A stretch of 64,000 bases of DNA from Streptomyces sp. NBC_00459 (GTDB lineage: Bacteria; Actinomycetota; Actinomycetes; Streptomycetales; Streptomycetaceae): assembly GCF_036013955.1 (NCBI RefSeq), contig NZ_CP107903.1, positions 7,316,001-7,380,000 on the forward strand, written 5' to 3'. Within the stretch, counting starts at the first letter, position 1, and every line of letters starts with the position of its first letter. The translations under genes and the position numbers were made by a program. Positions 26,040 to 33,810 of the stretch are shown here, piece after piece. The notes under the pieces were generated by a model. That model searched no databases. It saw nothing but the letters and a program-made list of their open reading frames with translations, and had not been told where the DNA came from.

Positions 26040-26927
26040 GTGAGTACCCTTGCGCACACCATGATGACCGCCGCCCGCTCCGCAGACTCAGGTCTCGTCG
26101 GCCCGGGCGGGCTCGACCGCTATCCCTACGCCGAGGCCCCCGGTGCCGATCGGGTGGGAGTCCCTTCCTGGGACGCCACGGATCCGGAACTGGGCCGTGT
26201 CGGCCGCCGCAGCGCGGGCAGCCGCGGTCGCGGGCTGCACGGTCAACTCGTCCAGCAGCTGGGCCAGATGATCGTCTCCGGCGACCTGGGCGCGGACCGC
26301 CCCCTCGTGCCCGAGGAGATCGGCCAGCGTTTCGAGGTCTCCCGCACCGTAGTCCGTGAGTCGCTCCGGGTGCTGGAGGCCAAGGGCCTGGTGAGTGCCC
26401 GGCCGAACGTGGGCACGCGCGTGCGTCCCGTCAGCGACTGGAACCTCCTCGACCCCGACATCATCGAGTGGCGCGCCTTCGGGCCGCAGCGCGACAACCA
26501 GCGCCGCGAGCTCAGCGAGCTGCGCTGGACGATCGAGCCGCTCGCTGCTCGCCTCGCCGCCGGGCATGGGCGCGAAGAGGTCCAGCAGAGGCTCGTCGAC
26601 ATGGTCGAGATCATGGGTCACGCCATGAGCCAGGGTGACGCGCTGACGTTCTCGCGCGCCGACGCCGAGTACCACTCGCTGCTCATCCAGCTCGCCGGCA
26701 ACCGCATGCTGGAGCACCTCTCCGGGATCGTGTCCGCCGCCCTCCAGGTGTCCGGCGGTCCGATCACCGGTTGTGACCGGCCCAACGAGGCGTCCTTGGC
26801 GCACCATGCCCGGATCGTCGAGGCTCTCGGGGCGGGCGACGGTGCGGGAGCGGAGGCGGCCATGCGGCAGCTCCTCATGGTGCACCCCGAGGTGGAGCGC
26901 GTGGTTCCGGCCCCGCGTGAGCACTGA
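26040..26927 (+). CDS. whiH: WhiH, GntR-family sporulation regulator
   Basis: Controls sporulation septation in aerial hyphae. The 295-residue protein fits WhiH in sequence and in its place just upstream of hrdB. The winged helix-turn-helix is at about residues 60-135 (LHGQLVQQLGQMIVSGDLGAD, EEIGQRFEVSRTVVRESLRVLEAKGLV), followed by a FadR-type FCD domain (170-285). FCD metal ligands D and H are present in ADAEYHSLL and AHHARIVEAL, but the last helix reads MRQLLMVHPE where most FCD proteins have MRxHL, so a ligand is missing. The GTG start at 26040 follows AAAGGA five bases upstream. Confidence 0.92.
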   Translation: MSTLAHTMMTAARSADSGLVGPGGLDRYPYAEAPGADRVGVPSWDATDPELGRVGRRSAGSRGRGLHGQLVQQLGQMIVSGDLGADRPLVPEEIGQRFEVSRTVVRESLRVLEAKGLVSARPNVGTRVRPVSDWNLLDPDIIEWRAFGPQRDNQRRELSELRWTIEPLAARLAAGHGREEVQQRLVDMVEIMGHAMSQGDALTFSRADAEYHSLLIQLAGNRMLEHLSGIVSAALQVSGGPITGCDRPNEASLAHHARIVEALGAGDGAGAEAAMRQLLMVHPEVERVVPAPREH

Positions 26928-26998
26928 CCGAGAGTCGAGGGCGGTGCGATCGGGGGACGTGTCGTCCTCCGGAAAGCATCGCTCGGTCCGCGAACCGT

Positions 26999-27049
26999 CG
27001 CTGCCGGGCCCCGTCGGATCCCGAGAGGGCTCGGCGGGGTCCGGCAGCG
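26999..27049 (+). terminator. Hairpin terminator after whiH
   Basis: A 14-bp stem, CGCTGCCGGGCCCC with GGGGTCCGGCAGCG (one G-T pair), spans 26999-27049 with a long loop, about 70 bases past the whiH stop. Confidence 0.55.
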
Positions 27050-27440
27050 AGACCGGGTGACCGAGCGGTGCGGTGAGAGGAAGAGGCGGCGGACCGTGCT
27101 GAAGTACCCGTCGTGGCCGTGAATGCCGCTGCCGATGGGGGCATGGATCGGTCGGGACGGCCTTGTCGTCACCGTGGCTGACCACCTTTAATAACAATTG
27201 ACCGTTTATGAGCGCTTACGGGGTGTGACTCGGGCCACGCAGATTGGGCGTAACGCTTGCGGAAGCAGCGCGATGACCTAAGAGGTGACAGCCGCGGAGG
27301 GAATACGGACGCCGTTCAAGGCGCTGTGCATCTTCCCGGCCCTCGCCCGCGCCGTCGGCCCATCCCCAGTCGGCGGTCGTCGGCTCCTGTCCGTAGTGGA
27401 CGGGGCCGGAAGCCGTTTTCCAACGTTCGAGAGGTTGTTC
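27050..27440 (+). promoter_or_regulatory. hrdB upstream and leader region
   Basis: About 390 bases hold the hrdB promoter(s). An AT-rich patch at 27183-27225 contains TTGACCG and a TTTATG. A GGGAAT at 27299-27304 resembles the -35 of the thiol-stress sigma factor R, but the expected GTT at 18-19 bases is not present (GCTG instead). hrdB is known to have more than one promoter in Streptomyces; their exact positions cannot be set from sequence alone. Confidence 0.45.
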
Positions 27441-28976
27441 GTGTCGGCCAGCACATCCCGTACGCTCCCGCCGGAGATCGCCGAGTCCGTCTCTGTCATG
27501 GCGCTCATCGAGCGGGGAAAGGCTGAGGGGCAGATCGCCGGCGACGACGTGCGTCGGGCCTTCGAAGCTGACCAGATTCCGGCCACTCAGTGGAAGAACG
27601 TACTGCGCAGCCTCAACCAGATCCTCGAGGAAGAGGGTGTGACGCTGATGGTCAGTGCCGCAGAGCCGAAGCGCACCCGAAAGAGCGTCGCAGCGAAGAG
27701 TCCGGCCAAGCGCACCGCCACCAAGACGGTCGCAGCGAAGACGGTGACCACGAAGAAGGCCACCGCCACCGCCACCTCGACGGCCCCTTCCGCCGAGCCC
27801 TCCGTCGACGACGAGGCGCCCGCGAAGAAGGCCGCCGCCAAGAAGACGACGACTGCCAAGAAGGCGGTCGCGAAGAAGACCGTCGCCAAGAAGACGGCGG
27901 CCAAGAAGACGACCGCCGGCAAGGACGACGCCGAGGCCGTCGAGGACGAAGCGCTCGAGGACGTCAAGCCCGGCGAAGAGGAGGAGGAAGGGGCCGAGAA
28001 CAAGGGCTTCGTCCTCTCCGACGACGACGAGGACGACGCGCCGGCCCAGCAGGTCGCCGTCGCCGGTGCCACCGCCGACCCGGTGAAGGACTACCTCAAG
28101 CAGATCGGCAAGGTCCCGCTGCTCAACGCCGAGCAGGAGGTCGAACTCGCCAAGCGCATCGAGGCAGGCCTGTTCGCCGAGGACAAGCTGGCCAACGCCG
28201 ACAAGCTGGCTCCGAAGCTCAAGCGCGAGCTGGAGATCATCGCCGAGGACGGTCGCCGCGCCAAGAACCACCTCCTGGAGGCCAACCTCCGTCTGGTGGT
28301 CTCCCTGGCCAAGCGTTACACCGGCCGCGGCATGCTCTTCCTGGACCTCATCCAGGAGGGCAACCTCGGTCTGATCCGCGCGGTCGAGAAGTTCGACTAC
28401 ACCAAGGGCTACAAGTTCTCCACGTACGCCACCTGGTGGATCCGTCAGGCGATCACCCGCGCGATGGCCGACCAGGCCCGCACCATCCGTATCCCGGTGC
28501 ACATGGTCGAGGTCATCAACAAGCTCGCGCGCGTGCAGCGCCAGATGCTCCAGGACCTGGGCCGCGAGCCCACCCCGGAGGAACTGGCCAAGGAACTCGA
28601 CATGACCCCGGAGAAGGTCATCGAGGTCCAGAAGTACGGCCGCGAGCCGATCTCCCTCCACACCCCCCTGGGTGAGGACGGCGACAGCGAGTTCGGTGAC
28701 CTCATCGAGGACTCCGAGGCCGTCGTCCCGGCCGACGCGGTCAGCTTCACGCTCCTTCAGGAGCAGCTGCACTCCGTCCTGGACACCCTGTCCGAGCGCG
28801 AGGCGGGCGTCGTCTCGATGCGCTTCGGTCTCACCGACGGTCAGCCGAAGACCCTCGACGAGATCGGCAAGGTGTACGGCGTCACCCGCGAGCGCATCCG
28901 CCAGATCGAGTCCAAGACCATGTCGAAACTGCGCCACCCGTCGCGTTCGCAGGTGCTGCGCGACTACCTCGACTAG
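27441..28976 (+). CDS. hrdB: HrdB, principal (housekeeping) RNA polymerase sigma factor
   Basis: The essential group 1 sigma factor. The 511-residue length equals S. coelicolor HrdB. After the N-terminal SASTSRTLPPEIAESVSVMA comes a Lys/Ala-rich repeat tract (about residues 75-155, repeats of the type AKKT), an acidic stretch and then region 1.2 (DPVKDYLKQIGKVPLLNAEQ), regions 2.1-2.4 (LRLVVSLAKRYTGRGMLFLD, FSTYATWWIRQAITRAMADQ), region 3 and region 4.2 (LDEIGKVYGVTRERIRQIE). The GTG at 27441 follows GAGAGG six bases before; longer upstream frames are not conserved. It is followed by a strong terminator. Confidence 0.98.
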   Translation: MSASTSRTLPPEIAESVSVMALIERGKAEGQIAGDDVRRAFEADQIPATQWKNVLRSLNQILEEEGVTLMVSAAEPKRTRKSVAAKSPAKRTATKTVAAKTVTTKKATATATSTAPSAEPSVDDEAPAKKAAAKKTTTAKKAVAKKTVAKKTAAKKTTAGKDDAEAVEDEALEDVKPGEEEEEGAENKGFVLSDDDEDDAPAQQVAVAGATADPVKDYLKQIGKVPLLNAEQEVELAKRIEAGLFAEDKLANADKLAPKLKRELEIIAEDGRRAKNHLLEANLRLVVSLAKRYTGRGMLFLDLIQEGNLGLIRAVEKFDYTKGYKFSTYATWWIRQAITRAMADQARTIRIPVHMVEVINKLARVQRQMLQDLGREPTPEELAKELDMTPEKVIEVQKYGREPISLHTPLGEDGDSEFGDLIEDSEAVVPADAVSFTLLQEQLHSVLDTLSEREAGVVSMRFGLTDGQPKTLDEIGKVYGVTRERIRQIESKTMSKLRHPSRSQVLRDYLD

Positions 28977-29000
28977 GTCGCGGTCGTACGACACGACACG

Positions 29001-29035
29001 GAAGGCCCGGTCTCCCCCAGGGGAGCCGGGCCTTC
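29001..29035 (+). terminator. Hairpin terminator after hrdB
   Basis: GAAGGCCCGG pairs with CCGGGCCTTC, with a partly paired loop, 24 bases after the hrdB stop. Confidence 0.75.
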
Positions 29036-29164
29036 GTGCTGCGCGAGTGCGGGGCGTCGCACCGGCGTGCGGGGAGCGCGGTCCGGCGCGTGCGGAACGA
29101 GGTGCTCCAGTCGACGGCGTCCCTCTTTCGTGGCGCGAGCGTGCGGGGCGGAGCGCCTTGGATC

Positions 29165-29194
29165 ACTCTGGGTTTCTCGTGATCATCCCAGAGT
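29165..29194. promoter_or_regulatory. Inverted repeat upstream of the serine protease gene
   Basis: Perfect 8-base arms ACTCTGGG (29165-29172) and CCCAGAGT (29187-29194) with a 14-base spacer end just before the GAGGAG ribosome site of the protease gene. A regulator operator is likely; an mRNA hairpin is the alternative. Confidence 0.5.
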
Positions 29195-29205
29195 GAGGAG
29201 CGCGC

Positions 29206-30072
29206 ATGCGCCATCCCCTTGTCCGGGTCCTGTCCCGGACGCTGACCCGGTCGCTGGTTCTGGCGGCCGCGGCGGCCGTGATACCGCTGGCGTCCGCCGC
29301 CCCGGTGGCTGCCGACGGCGTTGTCGTCGGCGGATTCCCGGTCGACGTGTCCGAGGGCCCGTGGACGGTGGCGCTGTCCAGCCGTGACCGGTTCGGGGGT
29401 ACGCGCGCCGGGCAGTTCTGCGGCGGCGTGGCCGTCGGCCGGAGCACCGTACTGACCGCGGCCCACTGCATGGGCGAGGACGTCCTGGGGGCGCCGCCCC
29501 ACCGCGCACGGGACCTGAAGGTCATCACCGGGCGTACGGATCTGACGTCCGCCCAGGGCAAGGAGATCGCCGTACGTGACACCTGGGTCAACCCGGGCTA
29601 CGACAAGCTCAGCAACGCCGGGGACTTCGCCGTACTCACCCTCGCCGAGCCCCTTCCGGAGAGTTCGGTCATCGGGATGGCGGCTGCGGGTGACCCGGCC
29701 TACCGACCCGGTACGAACGCCACGGTCTACGGCTGGGGCGACATCACGGGAGGCGCGGACTACGCGCGCAGTCTGCGCGCCGCACGGGTGCACGTGCTGT
29801 CCGACACGGTCTGCGAGCGGGCATACCCGGGCAGTGCCGACGGGACGTACCGAGCAGAGAGCATGCTGTGTGCGGGGGAGGCCGCAGGGGGGCCTGACGC
29901 CTGCCAGGGGGACAGTGGAGGGCCGCTGGTCGCTCAGGGGCGGCTGGTAGGGCTCGTGTCCTGGGGGAGCGGCTGCGGACGGCCCGGAAGCCCGGGCGTC
30001 TACACGCGGGTCTCGGACGTCGTGCGGACCATGGGGTGGGGCACCGCCCCTGCCCCCGGAAACGGTGGCTGA
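29206..30072 (+). CDS. Secreted trypsin-like serine protease (S1 family)
   Basis: A 288-residue extracellular protease. A Sec signal peptide covers about residues 1-36 (RTLTRSLVLAAAAAVIPLASAAPVAAD), and the mature part begins near VVVGGFPVDVSEGPWTVAL. The catalytic triad is complete: His in LTAAHCMG, Asp in NAGDFAVLTL, Ser in CQGDSGGPLV. Six cysteines, in CGG, AHC, VCERAYP, LCAGE, ACQGD and GCGRPG, can form disulfides. Asp in DACQGDSG is the S1 residue that predicts trypsin-like (Arg/Lys) specificity. The ATG follows GAGGAGCGCGC. Transcription is not coupled to hrdB; a terminator separates them. Confidence 0.95.
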   Translation: MRHPLVRVLSRTLTRSLVLAAAAAVIPLASAAPVAADGVVVGGFPVDVSEGPWTVALSSRDRFGGTRAGQFCGGVAVGRSTVLTAAHCMGEDVLGAPPHRARDLKVITGRTDLTSAQGKEIAVRDTWVNPGYDKLSNAGDFAVLTLAEPLPESSVIGMAAAGDPAYRPGTNATVYGWGDITGGADYARSLRAARVHVLSDTVCERAYPGSADGTYRAESMLCAGEAAGGPDACQGDSGGPLVAQGRLVGLVSWGSGCGRPGSPGVYTRVSDVVRTMGWGTAPAPGNGG

Positions 30073-30156
30073 GGGCCTGTGGGTGGCGACCGGAGGGGTG
30101 TTTCGGGGTCCGCCCGGCTGAGGGCTCCCGACGGCCGCTGAGCGGCTTGAGTGAAG

Positions 30157-30192
30157 CGGGCGGCCACTCCTGAGTGCAGGAGTGGCCGCCCG
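30157..30192. terminator. Bidirectional hairpin terminator
   Basis: Perfect 16-bp arms (30157-30172 and 30177-30192) with the loop AGTG sit between the convergent protease and DUF7455 genes. Confidence 0.8.
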
Positions 30193-30238
30193 AATCAACC
30201 GGTCTGTGCCGGGGCTGGCTCGTCGTCGACGCGCAGTA

Positions 30239-30469
30239 TCAGCGTTCTTCTTCGTTGGAGCTGGCTGGAACGGTCGTCAGTCGCTCCGTCTCGTCCTGTA
30301 TCTCAGCGGCGATCTTCTTGAGTTCCGGCTCGAACTTGCGACCGTGGTGGGCGCAGAAGAGCAGTTCTCCGCCGCTCGCCAAGACAACGCGAAGGTATGC
30401 CTGGGCGCCGCAGCGGTCGCAGCGATCAGCGGCCGTCAGCGGGCTCGCGGGGGTCAGAACAGTAGTCAC
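30239..30469 (-). CDS. Small zinc-ribbon protein, DUF7455-like
   Basis: A 76-residue protein conserved between hrdB and parE in actinomycetes. The core RCDRCGAQAYLRVVLASGG and LLFCAHHGRKFEPEL carry CxxC (residues 17, 20) and Cys39 with His42, a likely single-zinc knuckle. The remainder is polar. The ATG follows AGAGAAGAGGCGACGTG, where GAGG lies a few bases upstream. Function is unknown; an RNA polymerase- or ribosome-associated role would be speculation. Confidence 0.85.
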   Translation of the reverse strand: MTTVLTPASPLTAADRCDRCGAQAYLRVVLASGGELLFCAHHGRKFEPELKKIAAEIQDETERLTTVPASSNEEER

Positions 30470-30920
30470 GTCGCCTCTTCTCTAGCTCGACGAGCTGTCG
30501 TACCAGGGTCAACATCCAACCAGGCCGAAAACGTTCCCGCTTGTGGCCCTTCCTTGAAAAAAATCTTTTCGAGGCGGCTGTCTGATTCCGGTTGGCGGCG
30601 AATGTGCCGTATTGCGTGTCTTTGTGTCTGTACGGGTTCGCGCTGTCTGTCGTCTGTAGGGGTGTTGGTCCTCCCGGCTGGATTGCCGGTTGTTGATGAG
30701 GACGTGCCCGGAGCCTAAATGGTTCATGCCTGGAAGGGAACGTGATATGTACTTCACTCCATCGAGGGATCGAACAGGCATGCGACTCTGGATTAGTGTG
30801 AGTTTCGCCGAGGGTGGTGTTACATCGGCTCTACCAGGCCTCGGTACCCTCTGAGCGGCGACCGAAGCCAGGCCCTTACCCATCAGGGCCCCAACTGAAA
30901 TTCAGCGAGGAGCGAACCGC
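30470..30920. other. Divergent DUF7455-parE intergenic region, AT-rich
   Basis: About 450 bases with lower GC than the surroundings. It holds a palindrome AGCTCGACGAGCT at 30484-30496 in the leader of the leftward gene, and a hairpin CTTGAAAA-AAATC-TTTTCGAG near 30553-30573 (one G-T pair). The promoters of both genes must lie here. No coding frame or RNA family was recognised. Confidence 0.45.
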
Positions 30921-33041
30921 GTGACCGCCGATACGTCCGTGCCGTCCACAGCGCTGCTGGCAGGAGCAGACCGGGACGGTTCCAACTACACCGCGCGGCA
31001 CCTGCTCGTCCTCGAAGGGCTCGAGGCCGTGCGAAAGCGCCCGGGCATGTACATCGGGTCCACCGACAGCCGTGGCCTGATGCACTGCCTCTGGGAGATC
31101 ATCGACAACTCCGTGGACGAGGCCCTTGGGGGCTACTGCGACCACATCGACGTCGTCCTGCACGACGACGGCTCCGTCGAGGTGCGGGACAACGGCCGCG
31201 GCATCCCCGTGGACGTCGAGCCCAAGACCGGCCTCTCCGGTGTCGAGGTCGTCATGACCAAGCTGCACGCCGGCGGCAAGTTCGGCGGCGGCTCGTACGC
31301 CGCCTCCGGCGGCCTGCACGGCGTGGGCGCGTCCGTGGTGAACGCGCTCTCGGCGCGCCTGGACGTCGAGGTCGACCGCGGGGGGAACACCCATGCGATC
31401 AGCTTCCGGCGGGGCGTGCCCGGTTCCTTCTCCGACGTCGGCCCGGACGCCACGTTCGAGACGGGAAGCCTGCGCAAGACCAAGCGGGTCCCCAAGACCC
31501 GCACCGGAACGCGCGTGCGGTACTGGGCCGACCGCCAGATCTTCCTCAAGGACGCCAAGCTCTCCCTGGAGAACCTCCACCAGCGCGCTCGGCAGACCGC
31601 GTTCCTGGTGCCGGGCCTCACCATCGTCGTCCGTGACGAGGTGGGCCTTGGTGAGGGCGGCAGCAAGGGCGAGGAGTCCTTCCGCTTCGACGGAGGCATC
31701 AGCGAGTTCTGCGAGTACCTGGCCACCGACAAGCCGGTCTGCGACGTCCTCCGCTTCTCCGGGCAGGGATCCTTCAAGGAGACGGTGCCGGTCCTCGACG
31801 ACCACGGCCAGATGACCCCCACCGAGGTCACCCGCGAGCTGGGTGTCGACGTGGCGATGCGCTGGGGCACGGGTTACGACGTCACCCTCAAGTCGTTCGT
31901 GAACATCATCGCCACGCCCAAGGGCGGGACCCATGTGGCGGGGTTCGAACAGGCCGTCTCGAAGACGATGAACGAGGTACTGCGCACCAAGAAGCTGCTG
32001 CGCGTGGCCGAGGACGACATCGTCAAGGACGACGCACTGGAGGGCCTCACCGCGGTCGTCACCGTGCGTCTCGCCGAGCCGCAGTTCGAGGGCCAGACCA
32101 AGGAGATCCTCGGCACTTCGGCGGCACGCCGCATCGTGACGAATGTGGTGTCCAAGGAGCTCAAGGACTTCCTGACCTCCACCAAGCGGGACGCCGCCGC
32201 GCAGGCCCGCGTCGTCATGGAGAAGGCGGTGGCCGCCGCGCGCACGCGCATCGCGGCCCGTCAGCACAAGGACGCACAGCGCCGGAAGACGGCCCTGGAG
32301 TCCTCCTCGCTGCCTGCCAAGCTCGCCGACTGCCGCAGTGACGACGTCGAGCGCAGCGAACTGTTCATCGTGGAGGGCGACTCCGCGCTCGGTACGGCCA
32401 AGCTCGCCCGGAACTCGGAGTTCCAGGCCCTGCTGCCGATCCGCGGCAAGATCCTCAACGTCCAGAAGTCGTCCGTGACCGACATGCTGAAGAACGCCGA
32501 GTGCGGTGCGATCATCCAGGTCATAGGGGCTGGATCTGGTCGTACGTTCGATATCGACGCGGCCCGCTACGGCAAGATCATCATGATGACCGACGCCGAC
32601 GTCGACGGCTCGCACATCCGAACACTGCTTCTGACGCTGTTCCACCGCTACATGCGGCCCATGGTCGAAGCGGGCCGGGTGTTCGCCGCGGTGCCGCCGT
32701 TGCACCGCATCGAGCTCATCCAGCCGAAGAAGGGCCAGGACAAGTACGTCTACACGTACTCCGACCGTGAGCTGCGCGAGAAGCTCCTGGAGTTCCAGAG
32801 CAAGGGTGTCCGCTACAAGGACTCGATCCAGCGCTACAAGGGTCTCGGTGAGATGGACGCCGACCAGCTGGCCGAGACCACGATGGATCCCCGTCATCGC
32901 ACGCTGCGCCGGATCAACCTGTCCGACCTGGACTCTGCCGAACAGGTCTTCGACCTCTTGATGGGCAACGACGTCGCTCCTCGCAAGGAGTTCATCTCCA
33001 GCTCGGCGGCAACGCTGGACAGGTCGCGCATCGACGCGTGA
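30921..33041 (+). CDS. parE: ParE, topoisomerase IV subunit B (GyrB-like)
   Basis: ATPase subunit that unlinks daughter chromosomes together with ParC. The 706-residue protein has the GHKL ATP site (LWEIIDNSVDEALGG, DNGRGIPVD, GGLHGVGASVVNALS), a transducer region, and the TOPRIM part EGDSALGTAK and DADVDGSHIRTL. The usual EGDSAGGSAK is EGDSALGTAK here, a variation known in actinobacterial ParE. The C-terminal part has RYKGLGEMDADQL. The GTG at 30921 follows GAGGAG eight bases before it. parC lies 13 kb downstream on the other strand, not in the same operon. Confidence 0.95.
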   Translation: MTADTSVPSTALLAGADRDGSNYTARHLLVLEGLEAVRKRPGMYIGSTDSRGLMHCLWEIIDNSVDEALGGYCDHIDVVLHDDGSVEVRDNGRGIPVDVEPKTGLSGVEVVMTKLHAGGKFGGGSYAASGGLHGVGASVVNALSARLDVEVDRGGNTHAISFRRGVPGSFSDVGPDATFETGSLRKTKRVPKTRTGTRVRYWADRQIFLKDAKLSLENLHQRARQTAFLVPGLTIVVRDEVGLGEGGSKGEESFRFDGGISEFCEYLATDKPVCDVLRFSGQGSFKETVPVLDDHGQMTPTEVTRELGVDVAMRWGTGYDVTLKSFVNIIATPKGGTHVAGFEQAVSKTMNEVLRTKKLLRVAEDDIVKDDALEGLTAVVTVRLAEPQFEGQTKEILGTSAARRIVTNVVSKELKDFLTSTKRDAAAQARVVMEKAVAAARTRIAARQHKDAQRRKTALESSSLPAKLADCRSDDVERSELFIVEGDSALGTAKLARNSEFQALLPIRGKILNVQKSSVTDMLKNAECGAIIQVIGAGSGRTFDIDAARYGKIIMMTDADVDGSHIRTLLLTLFHRYMRPMVEAGRVFAAVPPLHRIELIQPKKGQDKYVYTYSDRELREKLLEFQSKGVRYKDSIQRYKGLGEMDADQLAETTMDPRHRTLRRINLSDLDSAEQVFDLLMGNDVAPRKEFISSSAATLDRSRIDA

Positions 33042-33059
33042 CCCATCCGGTTCTCGGTC

Positions 33060-33089
33060 CCGGGGCAGCGCTTGCAAGTGCTGCCCCGG
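33060..33089 (+). terminator. Hairpin terminator after parE
   Basis: CCGGGGCAGC and GCTGCCCCGG form a perfect 10-bp stem with a 10-base loop, 18 bases after the parE stop. Confidence 0.65.
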
Positions 33090-33098
33090 CACCATTTC

Positions 33099-33150
33099 TC
33101 CACCCTGGGGTGGACCTTCTACCCGCTGCGAATCCACCCTTGATCCACCC
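33099..33150. repeat. TCCACCC repeat cluster upstream of the DUF1453-kinase operon
   Basis: The heptamer TCCACCC occurs at 33099-33105, inverted at 33108-33114 (together a palindrome with a TG centre), and directly at 33133-33139 and 33144-33150. The last two copies are 11 bases apart, one helical turn. This suggests an operator, perhaps for the response regulator of the following operon. Confidence 0.55.
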
Positions 33151-33246
33151 CCGCTCCGATCCTGTGACCTGCCGATTTCCGTAGCGTCGAAGGTGTCGAC
33201 AGCACCCGTTGCCGACACCCGCTCCTTCTTCGCCCACGGAGGCCTG

Positions 33247-33810
33247 ATGTCCGGGCTCGTTGATGCCTTGCTGATCGTCGCCGTCGTCGCCCTGGTGGTC
33301 GTACGCCAGTTCCGTACGCGTCGGACAGACACGGACCGGCGCTGGTGGGTCCTGCCCGTGATCCTGGCCGTCGTGGCGCTGCGCGAGCCCGGACTTGTCG
33401 ACAGCCACCACCGCACGGAGTCGATCACCCTGCTCGCGGCCGAACTGCTCATCGGCCTCGCCACGGGAGCCGGCTGGGCCTGGACAACCCACGTCTGGGC
33501 GGAGGCGGACGGCGTGGTGTGGAGCCGGAGCACCAGGGCGAGCGTCGCCGTGTGGATCACCGGGATCGGCCTCCGCGTCGGTCTCTTCGCCCTGGGCGCG
33601 GCACTCGGCGTCCACCAGGACACCTCGGCCCTTCTCCTCGCCCTCGCGGCGACCCTGCTGCTCCGCTCCGGAATCCTGCACTGGCGGACAAAGTCCCTGC
33701 ACCTGGCATCTCCGCACCCGGAGCCGCTGCATCCGGGGTCCGTGCCCTCGGCGCGCCGGCAGACCACGGCTTACGGTGACGGCGTGCGGTCGCGGAAGGA
33801 GCACGTGTGA
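33247..33810 (+). CDS. DUF1453 membrane protein
   Basis: A 187-residue integral membrane protein with about four or five hydrophobic segments (SGLVDALLIVAVVALVVVRQF, WWVLPVILAVVALREPGL, LLAAELLIGLATGAGWAW). It matches DUF1453, a family often found next to two-component systems in Streptomyces. The ATG at 33247 has GGAGG four bases before it. It overlaps the kinase gene that follows (stop and GTG share bases), so the two are translationally coupled and the protein may assist the kinase in sensing the membrane. Confidence 0.85.
   Translation: MSGLVDALLIVAVVALVVVRQFRTRRTDTDRRWWVLPVILAVVALREPGLVDSHHRTESITLLAAELLIGLATGAGWAWTTHVWAEADGVVWSRSTRASVAVWITGIGLRVGLFALGAALGVHQDTSALLLALAATLLLRSGILHWRTKSLHLASPHPEPLHPGSVPSARRQTTAYGDGVRSRKEHV

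Noticed and set aside
27299..27330. Sigma-R promoter for hrdB
   Set aside because: GGGAAT is present but the -10 GTT at 18-19 bases is not; kept only as a leader remark.
27285..27440. Longer hrdB starting at 27285
   Set aside because: 511 residues from 27441 equals the known HrdB length, with GAGAGG upstream; the extension is not conserved as far as I recall.
32356..32388. Inactivating change in ParE TOPRIM (EGDSALG instead of EGDSAGG)
   Set aside because: This variation is known in actinobacterial ParE and does not indicate loss of function.
30876..33767. 963-codon open frame antisense to parE
   Set aside because: Overlaps a fully conserved topoisomerase gene; composition is that of a shadow frame.
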